Below, piece by piece: positions 48,661 through 59,530 of a stretch of 64,000 nucleotides of DNA. Position 1 is the stretch's first letter. Every line of letters begins with the position of its first letter. Source of the DNA: Nageia nagi (lineage: Eukaryota; Pinophyta); NCBI GenBank assembly GCA_050084985.1, contig JBITNC010000001.1:176142001-176206000 (forward strand). Direction: 5' to 3'. The position numbers and the translations under genes are program-made. The notes beneath the pieces were generated by a model. The model was not told the origin of the DNA. It was given only the letters and a program-made list of their open reading frames with translations, and did not search any database.

Positions 48661-51012
48661 TCATCTCTGCCATCCATCAGTATCTTTGATGCTCTGACCT
48701 ATAGGAGTAGTACCTATAGACCTTATAGGACTACTCGAATGCTGAGCCTCTCGTAACTTGATTGAATTGATAGTCCCTAAGGGAGATGCCCAAGGTGTAC
48801 CACTCCTACTAGAAAGACCTTGAGACCTCTGGGTCCTGCTAGGTGATCCAACCGCACCCCGCATGCTGCTACCTATCTGATAAGCTGAGATGTCTATAGG
48901 TATATAACTATATGGAGGTATAGGATACTGAGCCCTCGAAGTAAAAGCTAGAACACCTGTCAGCCATGACTGTATTATACTACTGTAAAAATTTCACTAC
49001 TGATAAATACCATGATGAACAACTGAAGGCTCACCCCTAGAAGCTGATGCTGCATCAAACTGATGAGCCTGAGCTCCCTATAGAGAAGAATGGGCCTCAT
49101 CTCTCTCATGTCTATATCTATCCTGCTCAGCTCTATATCTGTACATGTATGAGTGTGCCTATGCTAACTGGTGTCTCAGCTCATAAATGTCTCCTAGCAA
49201 AGTATCAATGCTAGGTACCTGAGTAGTAGGAACCTCCTTGACTCTGCACGTACCCTCTAGGGTAGCTCTCTCCTCACCAACACCTGTAGCCTCCTCCTCA
49301 GGAGCTAATTCCTTAGGAGCATCCACCATGACCTTCTCACTAATAGTATCAACTCCTGCAGCCATCGCTCCTATAGGCTCCTCACCTACCTCTCCCTCTG
49401 CTGCTACTGCACCTGGCTCATTAGCAACATCAATGCACCGACGTACGCATAAACTCCCTATACCATCATCTCCCTCCTCCCACCAGGCTCTGAAAGCCTC
49501 AGACACTCCTACATCATCCTCTCTAATGTCATCCTCTAATGGTCTCTCCTCCTGAGTAGGATCAGGCTCTGCATAAACTAGTGGCTGTACACCCTCGACT
49601 GGAATAGTACCCTCCCTCTGGTATGGCACTGCTGGGGTAGGCACATCCTGAATCAAACCAAACTGATGGTGCACCTACTCAAAATGAAAGTACTCTAGAA
49701 AATTCACCCTATGACCACTCAGAACATGTGGCTGCTGGATGCCAGTAAGCTCAGCTATGAGCTCTCTCCATACAAGATATGAGCGATAAGGTCTAAATCT
49801 CACCTAATCAGGAATCAAGTGACTAAGCATGTGATAGTAATAGTCCACATCTCGAAGGACTCCATCTAATGGGCGAATATAATAGTCCTCATGCCATTTG
49901 ATTATACCGGCCACATAATCTGAGTGGCTATCAAATCTAGGCATCAGTAATCCTAAAGGATGAGCCATCGTAATATGCTCATAGGCCCATGCCTGTAATG
50001 TAATAGTGACTGATAAGGAGGCCCTATGCTCCTGCAAATAGAAGAACAACTCTCTGTAAATTTGGGCCAATAATGTAGGCACCCAAGCATACACTATGCC
50101 ATGTCGTATCATATCTGCAATGATAGGCAACAATGACCATAGAAACCTCCTACTGCCAGTATCAAGGAGAGCATAGCACTGAACTGATCCCATCAAATAT
50201 GAAAATTGGATCATCCTCTGCTGATCCTCTAGCCAATACTGATAATATCTGATACCCCTTGAAATAATCTTAGAAATAATAGTGTCAACTCGATCAGCTC
50301 CATACAAATAAGAAATGGCAGGTAGAGCTCTTGCTTTATCAACTACAGGTAAAATCCTCCGTCCATGAATGGGGAGTCTATATAATCTATGTATATCCTC
50401 TACCGTAACAATCATCTCCCCTGTCGGAAGATGAAAAGTGCATGTAACTGCATCCCATCTGTCTAATAATGTAGCTAACAAAGGATAGTCCCAATGAATG
50501 CGACCCATGTATGGGCCCACTCCAAAACCAATGGACCTGAAAAAGGCATGATTGGTAGGATCCAGAAAATCTCTACCTTCCTGTAAAATTGAGGGATATC
50601 TACCTCGAGGCTCAAAAACATCTCGAACCTGTATGATATTAAGAGTCAATCCAAAAAAAAAAGGGAAAAATGGCATTTCATAATGAAACACCGACGTTTG
50701 TAATCCTCTATACTCGATCGTCGATGTTCGACCTTCAAACATTGGCATTTCTATTAGCTGCTCGGCTTAGGTCGATGATCACGATAGAAATAGGAAAAAA
50801 TGCATAAAAAACATAAATAAAAGCCTAATTTATAAGGTTTATTCTATACAAATGATCAAAAAAGTTTTTTAATAACATTCACGATTGTAATTTTTAAATT
50901 AAACGGGTAAATTGCAAACTATAAACAAAAAATAGAAAAGGAGGTTAATACAAAACCCTACCTCTTCCCAGATAGGTCGAGAACGTCTGGTGGGATGCCT
51001 ACGTGGAGGCAT
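48661..51012 (-). pseudogene. Element A antisense gene: plant mobile domain (PMD) protein
   Basis: On the minus strand, opposite to gag-pol. Exon 1 (51,012-50,962) reads MPPRRHPTRRSRPIWEE and ends at a GT donor. A 333 bp gap with a T-rich stretch and cag acceptor leads in phase 0 to exon 2 at 50,628: VRDVFEPRGRYPS, LLATLLDRW, TFHLPTGEMIVTVEDI and LYRLPIHGRRI. The last three are the hallmark of the PMD (aminotransferase-like) domain of plant MAIN/MAIL proteins and of some transposons. After about 270 residues an acidic, Pro/Ala/Glu-rich tail follows in the same frame to TGA at 48,661. In-frame stops stand at 49,804, 49,675, 49,156 and a few later codons, most of them TAG where CAG is likely. 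It is less damaged than gag-pol. GC content is clearly higher than in the rest of A. Confidence 0.8.
50629..50961 (-). other. Predicted intron of the antisense PMD gene
   Basis: Minus-strand donor GTAGGG directly after the codon for Glu17; acceptor atacag at 50,631-50,629, preceded by a long T run (plus ccaaaaaaaaaagg near 50,650) and a possible branch site. Both junctions are phase 0 and join the RSRPIWEE end to VRDVFEPRG. Part of the intron stays open in the exon-2 frame, which would otherwise suggest a start at 50,748. Because the gene is antisense, the intron would not be removed from the element's own genomic RNA. Confidence 0.6.
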
Positions 51013-51741
51013 AGTGAGTGTGATGGATATCAACAGCTGGAAATCAATGAATCAGCAATGGTAAACAGCCTTGGCAGACGATGAAAGGGACAGCTAAGGA
51101 ACATGTGAGAAAAGGACAAATCTTTTCCTTTTTGAAAGAACGACGACCTGAATATGAATGCCGATGACTGTTACTAAATGTCAGTGATTTAAAGATGAAT
51201 ACCGATGATCGAAACTAAACGCCGGTGACTGGAAGTAAAATGTCACATTCGGAAATAACCCTAAAAACATTAAGTTTCTCTTAAAAATAGCCTTAAATTG
51301 GTCAAGGAAATCAAATAATGATAAAGTGTGATGCATCTTTGTTACATGAGATCATCTTAAAACCCTGTTGTCAGGACAAAAGGCAACACCATCAAAACTC
51401 ATATACTAAGGAAGGCTTACACGGTACATGTGCGCTTAGACACATAAAATGACATAACAAAAATGTCATGTAGATGTCACACAAGCTCAACACATTTTCG
51501 TACCAAAAATAGTTACTTCTAAGGTATATGCAAATTTGTTTTCAAAATTACATCAAATGTAAAAAGAAAACACATTTTATCATAATTTGATAAATGAAAA
51601 GTTTGATTCACCTAAGAAATTGAGTCAAAACTTACATTGTAAAAAGGCAACAATAAACAATCAAGTAACAAAGCTTCCCCTTTTATATTTTTGAAATCAT
51701 CAATCGCATTTTTTGGTTGATAATTTCAAAAAGGGGCAAAA
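51013..51741 (+). promoter_or_regulatory. Element A 3' untranslated region and polypurine tract
   Basis: Ends in the polypurine tract aaaaaggggcaaaa (51,728-51,741) directly before the LTR. At 51,130-51,245 about five copies of the ~21 bp cgatgac-type word occur, as in the leader and LTR. A block at about 51,340-51,500 (cgcttagacacataaaatgac and gtcatg-agatg) is conserved in element C at 57,450-57,620. On the minus strand the first part should hold the promoter of the antisense PMD gene, though no clear TATA box was fixed. Confidence 0.75.
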
Positions 51742-52585
51742 TGTAGACACTTAAAAATGTCCCTTGTTAACTAAGTAAACATTAGAATAATCATAACTCG
51801 GTGTGATAACATAAAATAGGTTTAGAAACCCTATTATTGGATAGCTCTCATCGAGTGTATGCAAAATGAATGGTCACATGACCCCCTTTTTATGAAATTT
51901 GACTTTTAGGCGGTCATTTTAATATAGTTAACCAATCACCAGCATTCCATATCGAACGTCGGCATTTCGATGCGAACGCTGGCGTTTGACATACAAACGA
52001 TGGTGACTCTGCAACAACTTAACAAAAAAAAAAAAAGAAGTTGAAGCGCTTCATCTTCCATGATGAGGTGGATAGAGGAGGTCAGTTATGACTTACGGTG
52101 GCTCTTCGCTTCCCCTTTCCATCCTTGAAACATCTCACCTAAAAATCTATAAATACAAGCTAATACTAAGCAATATGGATGATCCAAATTGACCCTAATT
52201 GAACCCAATTTTGAAGTAGGGTAATGCTGCCAAAATCTCATGAACTCATTTCTTTTATTGTTTTATGCTAGTTTCATTTTAATACAATGTTACACATAGA
52301 TGCTTTGATGTTATTGTCTCTTGCATGTGTGTAGGATTTACAAGTTGTCTACATCAAGAAGAGAAGCAAGCAACCCAAAAAAAATGGAGATCTAATACTC
52401 TTATTTTGACACATACATTTGTAAAAGTCCCTTCTAAGGGCAAATTGTAGCTTGAACTGAGATTGAATATCATTTTGCAATTACAACATGTTTATCTATG
52501 TTATATAATTTGAGGTTCAATGGAGATTGAAGAATGATTTTTATTTTATATTATTCTACTTTCCAGCTCAATTTTCATTGCAACA
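51742..52585 (+). repeat. Element A 3' LTR
   Basis: Matches 34,822-35,672 with roughly 35-40 substitutions, mostly transitions and concentrated around the cgatg-word cluster (51,950-52,020), plus a few small indels. It is followed by the target duplication ACTAG. Confidence 0.95.
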
Positions 52586-52999
52586 ACTAGGATAGATGAA
52601 TCATACAAATAACATCATGAACTTATCAATGGTGCACTATAAGTCATCATAAAGATGCCAAGCCAAAACTCATAGTCACCTGCTATATATAAAACATGTG
52701 TTGATTATCATTACAAAATAGATCATGCACATACAAGTTCCTCACATATGGATAATTGAATAGTGTCAAAAGATACATAAGAGTTCCTTACACAAAAATA
52801 ATTGAATAATGCTAGATTGGGTAATCTTTCTGCTTTTAAAATTTGTACAATAAGTTTCTCATGTAAAGTGAACTTACCATGAAGGTGTACAACAAAATCA
52901 ATACTATACAGTATAAAATCCTCCTAAGGGTGAATTTGACATCATAAATATGAATTCAACACAAGAATTCAAACTTCACTACCCTTGAGGGAAACTTCA

Positions 53000-53520
53000 T
53001 GAACCCAATAACATCTTTGAGATTACAAAACTGAGCTTTTAGGAGGGGCTTGGTGAACAAATTAGCATAGTTCAAGGTGGATGTACAATACTCCAAGTGT
53101 ATGATGCTATTAAGAACCTTCTCCCTAATAAAATAGATATGGATTTCTACATGTTTTGTTCTCTAATTGAACACAAGATTCTTAGCCAAAGAAATAGTTG
53201 ACTACTTATATATAGAAATCAAAGATGAGCTAGCTTGCTTATATCTTATTTTTTTTAGAATATGCCTTAGCCAAATAACTTCTTGGGCTGCAATAGACAT
53301 GGAATGGTATTTTATTTCTATGGTGGAAAGAGAAATAGTAGGATACTTCTTAAAAGCCCAAGAGATAGTACCTAAAGCAATGTTAAACACATACATAGAG
53401 GTTGATTTTCTATCATATTTATCTCCTCTATAGTCAAAATTTGAGAATCCAAAGAGAACAAACAAGGGAAACTTAGAATACTTGAGTGTAAGATCCTTAG
53501 TCTCTACAACATACCTCAAT
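53000..53520 (-). pseudogene. Element B: Ty1/copia RNase H, decayed
   Basis: The minus strand reads MRYVVETKDLTLKYSK, then GFSNFDYRGDKYDRKSTS, WAFKKYPTISLSTIEIKY and EVIWLRHILKKIRYK, collinear with D's RNase H. The catalytic glutamate motif is altered (TIEIKY for TEAEY) and the first aspartate is shifted by a change (SNFDY for LDSDY). The C-terminal part continues with stops toward 53,000. Confidence 0.85.
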
Positions 53521-53736
53521 ATTTGCTTAATAGCATTGAGGTGCTTAACATATGGTTTCTACAAGAATCAAGCCATTAGATTCACTATAAAGGTAATATT
53601 TGGCTTGGATATAGTCAAATACAAAAGACTACCAATTGATTGCTTGTAAGCTATAGCATCAACTAATTAGAGTTAGAGCTTAGATTAATAGTGTTTCTAG
53701 GAGAAAATGGGATTACAACATATCTACACTCCTCCA

Positions 53737-54744
53737 TTACAAAATTTTGCAAGATGTACGATATATACTTAGATTGACTAAGATAAGTACAATCCTTGTC
53801 TGGTATACTTGCATTCCAAGGTAGTAGTGCAAGAGATCAAGATCAATCATTTCAAATGTTGTATTAAGTTTGGATATGGACTCTTGAATGATTTCTTCAT
53901 TGTTCCTAGTTATTAGAAGATCATCCACATAAAGTATAATCAAGACCATGTCTTTTTTTATTAAGTATATATAGATTGGATTCAAAAAAATAATTGGAGA
54001 AACCAATGTTTGTAAAATGCCTAAAATCTTCCTCTACTAGGCTCTAGGTGCTTGCTTTAGTCTACATAATGACTTCTTTAGCTTGCACACAAAGGATTCT
54101 TTACCTTTCATAATGAACCCTTTTGGTTGATTCATGAAGATTTCCACATCTAAGTCACCATTGAGAAATGCACTTTTGATGTTAGGTTGAATTTTTTTTT
54201 ATCCTTGAGCTATAGAGAGAGCAAGAATAATTCTCATTGTAGGCATATTTGCCATGGGAGAAAAGGTTTCCTCATAATCTACATCATATTTCTAAGTAAA
54301 ACCTTTGTCTACTAACCTTACCTTGTATTTCTTAATATCCTTAACTGAATTAAACTTAACCTTATAGATCCATTTATTACCAATAACATTCTTCTCATTA
54401 GGATAAGGAACCAAGTCCTAAGTTTTATTTTTCATAAGTACCTCATACTCCACTTTCATGGCTTCCATCCAGCACTCATGTTTAGAAGCTTCTTTCAAGG
54501 TTGAGGGCTCATACTTGTTGTCAATCTTGGTAAATAAGGATTTTTTTAAAGTTATGATCTTTGTTACCCTTTATGTTAGAGGTGACTTATCTACATCAAT
54601 ATCCAACTAGCTAGATGCAACTAAAGAGTCATCTAGATCATCAACATCCTCATTAGAAGTAGATTCTTTAGGAAGTTCATTGAACTTTACATATCTTGAT
54701 ATAAACATGACTTTGTAGGATGGAAAGTAGAGCTTGTACCTCTA
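53737..54744 (-). pseudogene. Element B: Ty1/copia reverse transcriptase, decayed
   Basis: Reading through several stops, the minus strand gives RYKLYFPSYKVMFISRY at the right edge, then WMEAMKVEYEVLMKNKT, NKWIYKVKFNSV, VDYEETFSP, SAFLNGDLDVEIFMNQP, LKKSLCRLKQAPRA and LIILYVDDLLIT. This is the standard copia RT order, and the YVDD box (about 53,915-53,931) is intact. In a living element this enzyme copies the genomic RNA. At least eight stops or shifts make it dead. The frame begins abruptly at 54,744. Confidence 0.88.
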
Positions 54745-57339
54745 TGTTGATTTTCATTATGTATATCAAATTATGAACCTAAAATACAATTTAGAAAGAT
54801 AAACCATTCAACATAATTAATCATGAACATATTTGACAATACACATCGATAATAATAATGATATTGTATCGTAAAGTATTTGAATACAAAAAGCGAGTTT
54901 TTATTGATCTGGTTGTAATCAGCATCAACAGCAATCGTTGTGGATTGATAACAATCAGTGCGGATCGGTAATGATTGAAGCACGACTCTGCATTCTCTAC
55001 GCCATCATTGTGTTCGTTGTACACCTTTGGCCTTTGTTATCGATCTAGTGAATCATCGTCAATCGATCTTTGAATCATCAACGATTGGCTCTTTATGCAC
55101 TGGAATAATCTTCATAGAATTTTGCAGTGTTTTTTGTCTATTCCTTGTTGTTCTCTTTCATGCTTACTTCTGTAGTTCTTTTTCTATATTGACCCTACAC
55201 ATAGAAAATGAACAAAGCATCAAAAGCATACTTGTTCATACATATTAATCAGCAAATGAATAACATAATATGGAAGTATAATTAATATGAGATTTGCTAT
55301 TGATCAAACTTACAACCTTTTGCTAATAATCTCCTAATTCGATTTTGGCAGAGCTTCGCTATAGTAAGATTGGGTCCCTTTATTCACATACAAAACTTCA
55401 ATTTATAAGTTTCAAGGTTTGTTATGCATTTGTTTTGGCATTCCAAGATTTCAGGTAACCTCTCGAACTAAATTTTAAGGTGTTGTTATCTTCCATCTAT
55501 ATCCATGATTACAAATTATACGTACTAGGCTATTCCAGGTTTAGATTTGTTTGTTGTTCAACTGTTCATGGATTGTCACCGATTTTTTAGCGATTATATA
55601 TTAACATTAGAATGGTCACTCTATGGTCATTTTTTTTTTTTAATGACAAGGGTCGTAAGACCACTTGTTTTATATATGTTCGAAAAGATTGATCCAATAA
55701 TATAATAAATTCTTTATTGAAGCCCCGATGTATTTTACTTGCAATCATGAGTTCATTTTAAGATCCCCAGGAGTTTTTCTGGAATAAACAAAATAGATCA
55801 GAGTCAATAGATAAAGCATTCCGAAATGAAATGATGACATCACAGAGGATAAGATAGTCGCATTTTGGTAAAAATCGGGTTCCGGAGATGATGATGTTAG
55901 CATGGGTGAGTAAAAAGGCCGAAGCTGGTGAGTAGAGCATTCTAGAAGGAAATGATAAAACTCAGTTGTAGAAAAGCCCAGGTTCTGGAGATGATGAGGT
56001 CAGCAAAGAGTGATCAAATAGCCAGAGCCGGTGAGTAAAGCATTCTGGAATGTAGAGATGATGACATCATAGGGAGAACAATGTTCACATTTTGAGTGAA
56101 ACTGGGTTCCAGAGATGATGACATCATCAAGGAGTGATCAAATATCTGGAGCCAGTAAGTCGAGCATTCAAGAATTAGGAAGATGACATCATGGGGAGAA
56201 TGATGTTCACATTTTTGAGTAAAACTGGGTCCCAAAAGTGATGACATCATTAAGGAGTGATCAAATATCCAGAGCTAGTAAGTCAAGCATTCTGAAAGTA
56301 TGAAGATGACATCATGGGGAGAACGATGTTCACATTTTTGAGTAAAATTGGGTCCCAAAAATGATGACATCATCAAGGAGTGATCAAATATCCGGAGCTA
56401 GTAAGTTGAGCATTCCGAAAGTAGGAAGATGACATCACAGGGAAAATGATGTTCACATTTTTGAGTGAAATCGGGTCCCAAAAATGATGACATCATCAAG
56501 GAGTGATCAAATATCTAGAGCTGGTAAGTCGAGCATTCTGGAAGTAGGAAGATGATGTCATGGGGAGAATGATGTTCACATTTTTGAGTGAAACTGGGTC
56601 CCAAAAATGATGACATCATCAAGGAGTGATCAAATATCCAGAGCTAGTAAGTCGAGCATTCCGAAAGTAGGAAGATGACATCACGAGGAGAATGATGTTC
56701 ACATTTTTGAGTGAAATTAGGTCCCAAAAATGATGACATCATCAAGGAGTGATCAAATATCTGAAGCTGATAAGTGGAGCATTCTGAAAGTAGGAAGATG
56801 ACATCATAGGGAGAATGATGTTCACATTTTTGAGTGAAACTAGGTCCCGAAAATGATGACATCATCAAGGAGTGATCAAATATTCAAAGCTGGTAAGTCA
56901 AGCATTCTGGAAGTAGGAAGATGACGTTACGAGGAGAATGATGTTCACATTTTTGAGTGAAATTAGGTCCTAAAAATGATGACATCATCAAGGAGTGATC
57001 AAATATCTGAAGCTGATAAGTGGAGCATTCTGGAATGTAAAGATGAGGCCAATAAGAGATCAGATCATAGTTATCAAGAAGCTGTATCATCTGCAATCTA
57101 CTCCATTTTATTCCCTTTCCTGTTACTTTTTCTATGTCTAATAGACCAAGAACTAGCCTTCCAGAGATCAGACTATCCCCCTATTCTGTTCTTGATTTAC
57201 TTTGGTTAAGATTGTTCACAACGCGTATGTTACACAATCTTAATCAATAATTATTTTAATGTGATATATATTAGAAAAATACTTGTTTTATTTATTTATT
57301 TATTAAATTAAAAATAAGGTTTATTTTTAAGTGTCTACA
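54745..57339 (-). repeat. Element C 3' LTR (about 2.6 kb)
   Basis: The right edge is firm: gtgtctaca at 57,331-57,339 is the reverse complement of tgtagacac, the same LTR start as A, next to a matching polypurine tract. The rest is unlike A's LTR except for weak similarity near the other end (gtttatct and aggttca words). A TATA-like box on the minus strand lies near 55,400. The length is inflated by the 123 bp array. The left edge at 54,745 is inferred from the loss of copia sequence. Confidence 0.6.
55800..57040. repeat. 123 bp tandem array inside element C's LTR
   Basis: The phrase gatgacatcatcaaggagtg starts copies at 56,117, then 56,240, 56,363, 56,486, 56,609, 56,732, 56,855 and 56,978, an exact 123 bp period, with two or three more diverged copies before 56,117. 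Each unit has two gatgacatca sites about 64 bp apart, near-palindromic (tgatgacatcatca). Because 123 is divisible by three, open frames repeat a 41-residue peptide on either strand; these are by-products of the array, not genes. Confidence 0.93.
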
Positions 57340-57340
57340 T

Positions 57341-57357
57341 TTTGCCCCTTTTTTGAA
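57341..57357 (-). promoter_or_regulatory. Element C polypurine tract
   Basis: The plus strand tttgccccttttttgaa is the reverse complement of ttcaaaaaaggggcaaa, the same tract that precedes A's 3' LTR. Confidence 0.85.
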
Positions 57358-58185
57358 TTATCAACCAAAGATAGGGTTGATAATTTCAAAAAAAAATATA
57401 TAACAAGAAGCTTTGTTGTTTGATAAGGTTGATAACTTTAGAAGTGACTCTTTTCGGTGTGATGATGTATTGAGCTTGTGTGATAGTTGCATGACATTTC
57501 TGTTATGTCATTTTGCATGTCTAAGCGCACCTATACCGTATAAGTTTTCTTTAGTATATGAATTGTAATAGTGTTGTCCTTTGTCCCAACAACGAGGTTT
57601 CGAGATGATCTCTTACATCCTATGATTGTTTTGCCACTTGAGCTCAAACTTAGTCTGATTTATTTTTCATTTTTGACTTAGTTAATGATCATTGATAATC
57701 TTTTATTATTGTTAACGATTGTAAAGTGATCGTCGTGGATTTATATAGTAAAAATACTATCTTTATAATAGTATATTTTGCTATGAATATCTTAATTTCT
57801 TATGTTTAGACTTGTTTTAAAGCGATTTTAATCATTTTACCCTAGTAATTTTACTCAATACTAGTCCTTCATGTGTCGATGTATTTGGTAGTCATGTGAC
57901 ATTGGAGTATTCTTCTAGGCGAAAAAATAATGTGATTTATAATGTGTTCACTTTCACCTTAGTGAACGAAGCTTTTTAATATTTTGTATAAACACAAATA
58001 AATTTTAAGATATTTAAAGAAAATATACTTCACTTGTACATTTTCAAATAATATAAATTGCCAACGATTACTTATGAATCGCTGTCGATCAACAATCGTT
58101 ATCAATTTGATTTAAATTGTTGACGATTGACATAATGATCGCTAACAATCCATGATGCGAGGGTTTTTAAAACAAAACAATTTTC
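57358..58185 (-). other. Element C 3' untranslated region
   Basis: Contains the block shared with A (gagcttgtgtgat, gtctaagcgcac, around 57,470-57,530). A cluster of words such as tgacgattgac and cgctgtcgatcaacaatcg at 58,060-58,160 occupies the same place as A's cgatgac-word cluster. No reading frame. Confidence 0.6.
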
Positions 58186-58509
58186 ATGGCAGATCAGTTG
58201 AGAGAATGGAATTATTATTGTAGGTCTATGGAGCTTTGGCTGCCTGGTTTCCCAAGATATTTTTTAGATGGTTCTAGTTCACCACCTAGGCTAGTACCAT
58301 GGTTTCCTCATTCACTAGTTTCTGGTGACTTGGGTCATTCAGGGAATCGCAATTGTCATGCAACATCAGTTTCTCGATCTCAATCTACTGCTAGGGGTAT
58401 ATCTCCTCGTACATATGCTATAGGCTTGAGATCCATTACTAGGGATAAGGATTCTTCAAAGCATCCTGGTGATCCTCATGATGATATTGTATCTACTGGA
58501 GGACATTGA
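58186..58509 (+). pseudogene. Element C antisense gene remnant (tail of the PMD gene product)
   Basis: A 107-codon open frame from ATG 58,186, antisense to element C's pol, as the PMD gene is in A. It has no PMD domain. Its parts resemble the C-terminal tail of A's antisense protein: a DQLREWNYYCRSMELWLPGF stretch matches A's decayed NFYSSIIQSWLTGVLAF, and RSQSTARGIS matches RSQGLSSRSG. The PMD part and the first exon appear to have been deleted in C. It may be just a leftover, though the frame is open and starts with ATG. Confidence 0.55.
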
Positions 58510-59149
58510 TATTCCTATTTTTATGATATATATAGGATTTACTTTTATTTATTGGCATTATGGCTCATGCTGATATGATGATTATGGTGTTATATTTTCT
58601 TGATGTACTATTTAGATCATTATAGTATTTCTATGACTCTTGATGCATGATCTTACATTTTTTATATGAATTAATGATAAAAATAAGTATGATGTGATGT
58701 GATGTTATGTAGGTTATAATAATTATTTTTTAATTACTTGATGATGAATAGATGTTGATGCTAGATGTAACTTTCAAAATGTATGATGCATAGATATAAT
58801 TGTGAGCTATATGAGGATACTTGATAACATGAAATAACATAATTTGTTTAAATAACTAATCATTAATATCCTAGTTTCTAATGATAACTTAATAAATCTC
58901 TTAGTACATCATTTAAAAAATGAATTTAAAATTTTATATTGACTTTAGATATTATTTAAAATATCTAAAATACGTATATTAACTTAATTAATTAAGAATC
59001 ATTATTTTCAAATATTAAATCTTGCTAGACTTTAAGATTATTTAAGGACATATTTTTATTAAATTTTTGCGGAATCAGATGCATCATTTTCCGTACTTGG
59101 CAAATTTTTATAATAAACCACTTGACATGGAAAACTGATTCTTTATGGA

Positions 59150-59530
59150 TGTTATGAACATTAACTTTATCTTGGTCAGGAGAACAATTACTAATCATTC
59201 TTATCCTTTCCGAAGAAAAGCAAATTTTAATAATGTTCAAAGGTAATATAGACTAATGACGTATGGATGCATGTGAACATTAAATTTATCTTGGTTAGGA
59301 GAACAATAAATAATCATTCTTATCCTTACCAAAGAAAAGCAAATTTTAATAATGTTCAAAGGAAATAGGTATATTTAAAACATGGTTTAACATGAAACAA
59401 TAATGACTTTAGGAATGTATATGAACATTAACTTTGTCTTGGTCAAGAGAACAATTACTAATCATTCTTATCTTTCCCAAAGAAAAGCAAAATTTTAATA
59501 ATGTTCAAAGGTGGAATGTATAATAGTAAA
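59150..59530. repeat. Element C: three tandem copies related to A's 145 bp repeat
   Basis: gaacattaactttatcttgg starts copies near 59,156, 59,275 and 59,423 (spacing 119 and 148 bp), each with aatcattcttatc and ttttaataatgttcaaagg. It is the reverse complement of the array in A at 47,720-48,150. Confidence 0.85.

Larger units (their letters stand above)
34822..52585 (+). mobile_element. Element A: complete Tat-lineage Ty3/gypsy retrotransposon with two extra genes
   Basis: 17,764 bp on the plus strand, bounded by LTRs of 851 bp (34,822-35,672) and 844 bp (51,742-52,585), with target duplication ACTAG at 34,817-34,821 and 52,586-52,590. Order: LTR, primer site, long leader, gag (37,545), protease with G-patch-like motif, RT, RNase H, archaeal-type RNase H, integrase (to 45,502), sense extra ORF (45,615-46,825), repeats, antisense PMD gene (51,012-48,661), polypurine tract, LTR. 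The second RNase H is the diagnostic feature of the Tat lineage. All genes carry stops or frameshifts. The LTRs differ at roughly 35-40 positions by eye (about 4%), so A is considerably older than D. Confidence 0.95.
33993..54744 (-). mobile_element. Element B: old Ty1/copia element split by element A
   Basis: On the minus strand the 3' LTR is 33,993-34,491. The interior resumes at 34,492-34,821, is interrupted by element A, and continues at 52,591-54,744 with RNase H and RT. The break is exact: joining 34,821 to 52,591 restores the order seen intact in element D around 18,160-18,240 (atcaatggtgcactataag). The 5' part (gag, integrase, 5' LTR) is not in view. The copia frame can be followed to 54,744, where element C's LTR appears to begin. 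B is related to D (same LTR ends, same 3' untranslated repeat) but far more diverged, and its genes are full of stops. Confidence 0.85.

Noticed and set aside
49238-49555. 105-codon plus-strand frame rich in Ser/Pro
   Set aside because: It is the shadow of the PMD protein's acidic tail on the opposite strand.
50629-50748. A PMD gene start at 50,748
   Set aside because: That frame begins inside the probable intron and contains the element's non-coding cgtcgatg words; the exon at 51,012 gives a better start and phase-0 splice.
55800-57040. CRISPR-like array
   Set aside because: The 123 bp units are contiguous without unique spacers, lie in an LTR, and the genome is eukaryotic.
56014-57096. 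Several open frames of 70-78 codons with repeated peptides (MMSS, FTQKCEHHSP)
   Set aside because: They are forced by the 123 bp period being divisible by three; frames are open on both strands and the peptides mirror the DNA repeat.
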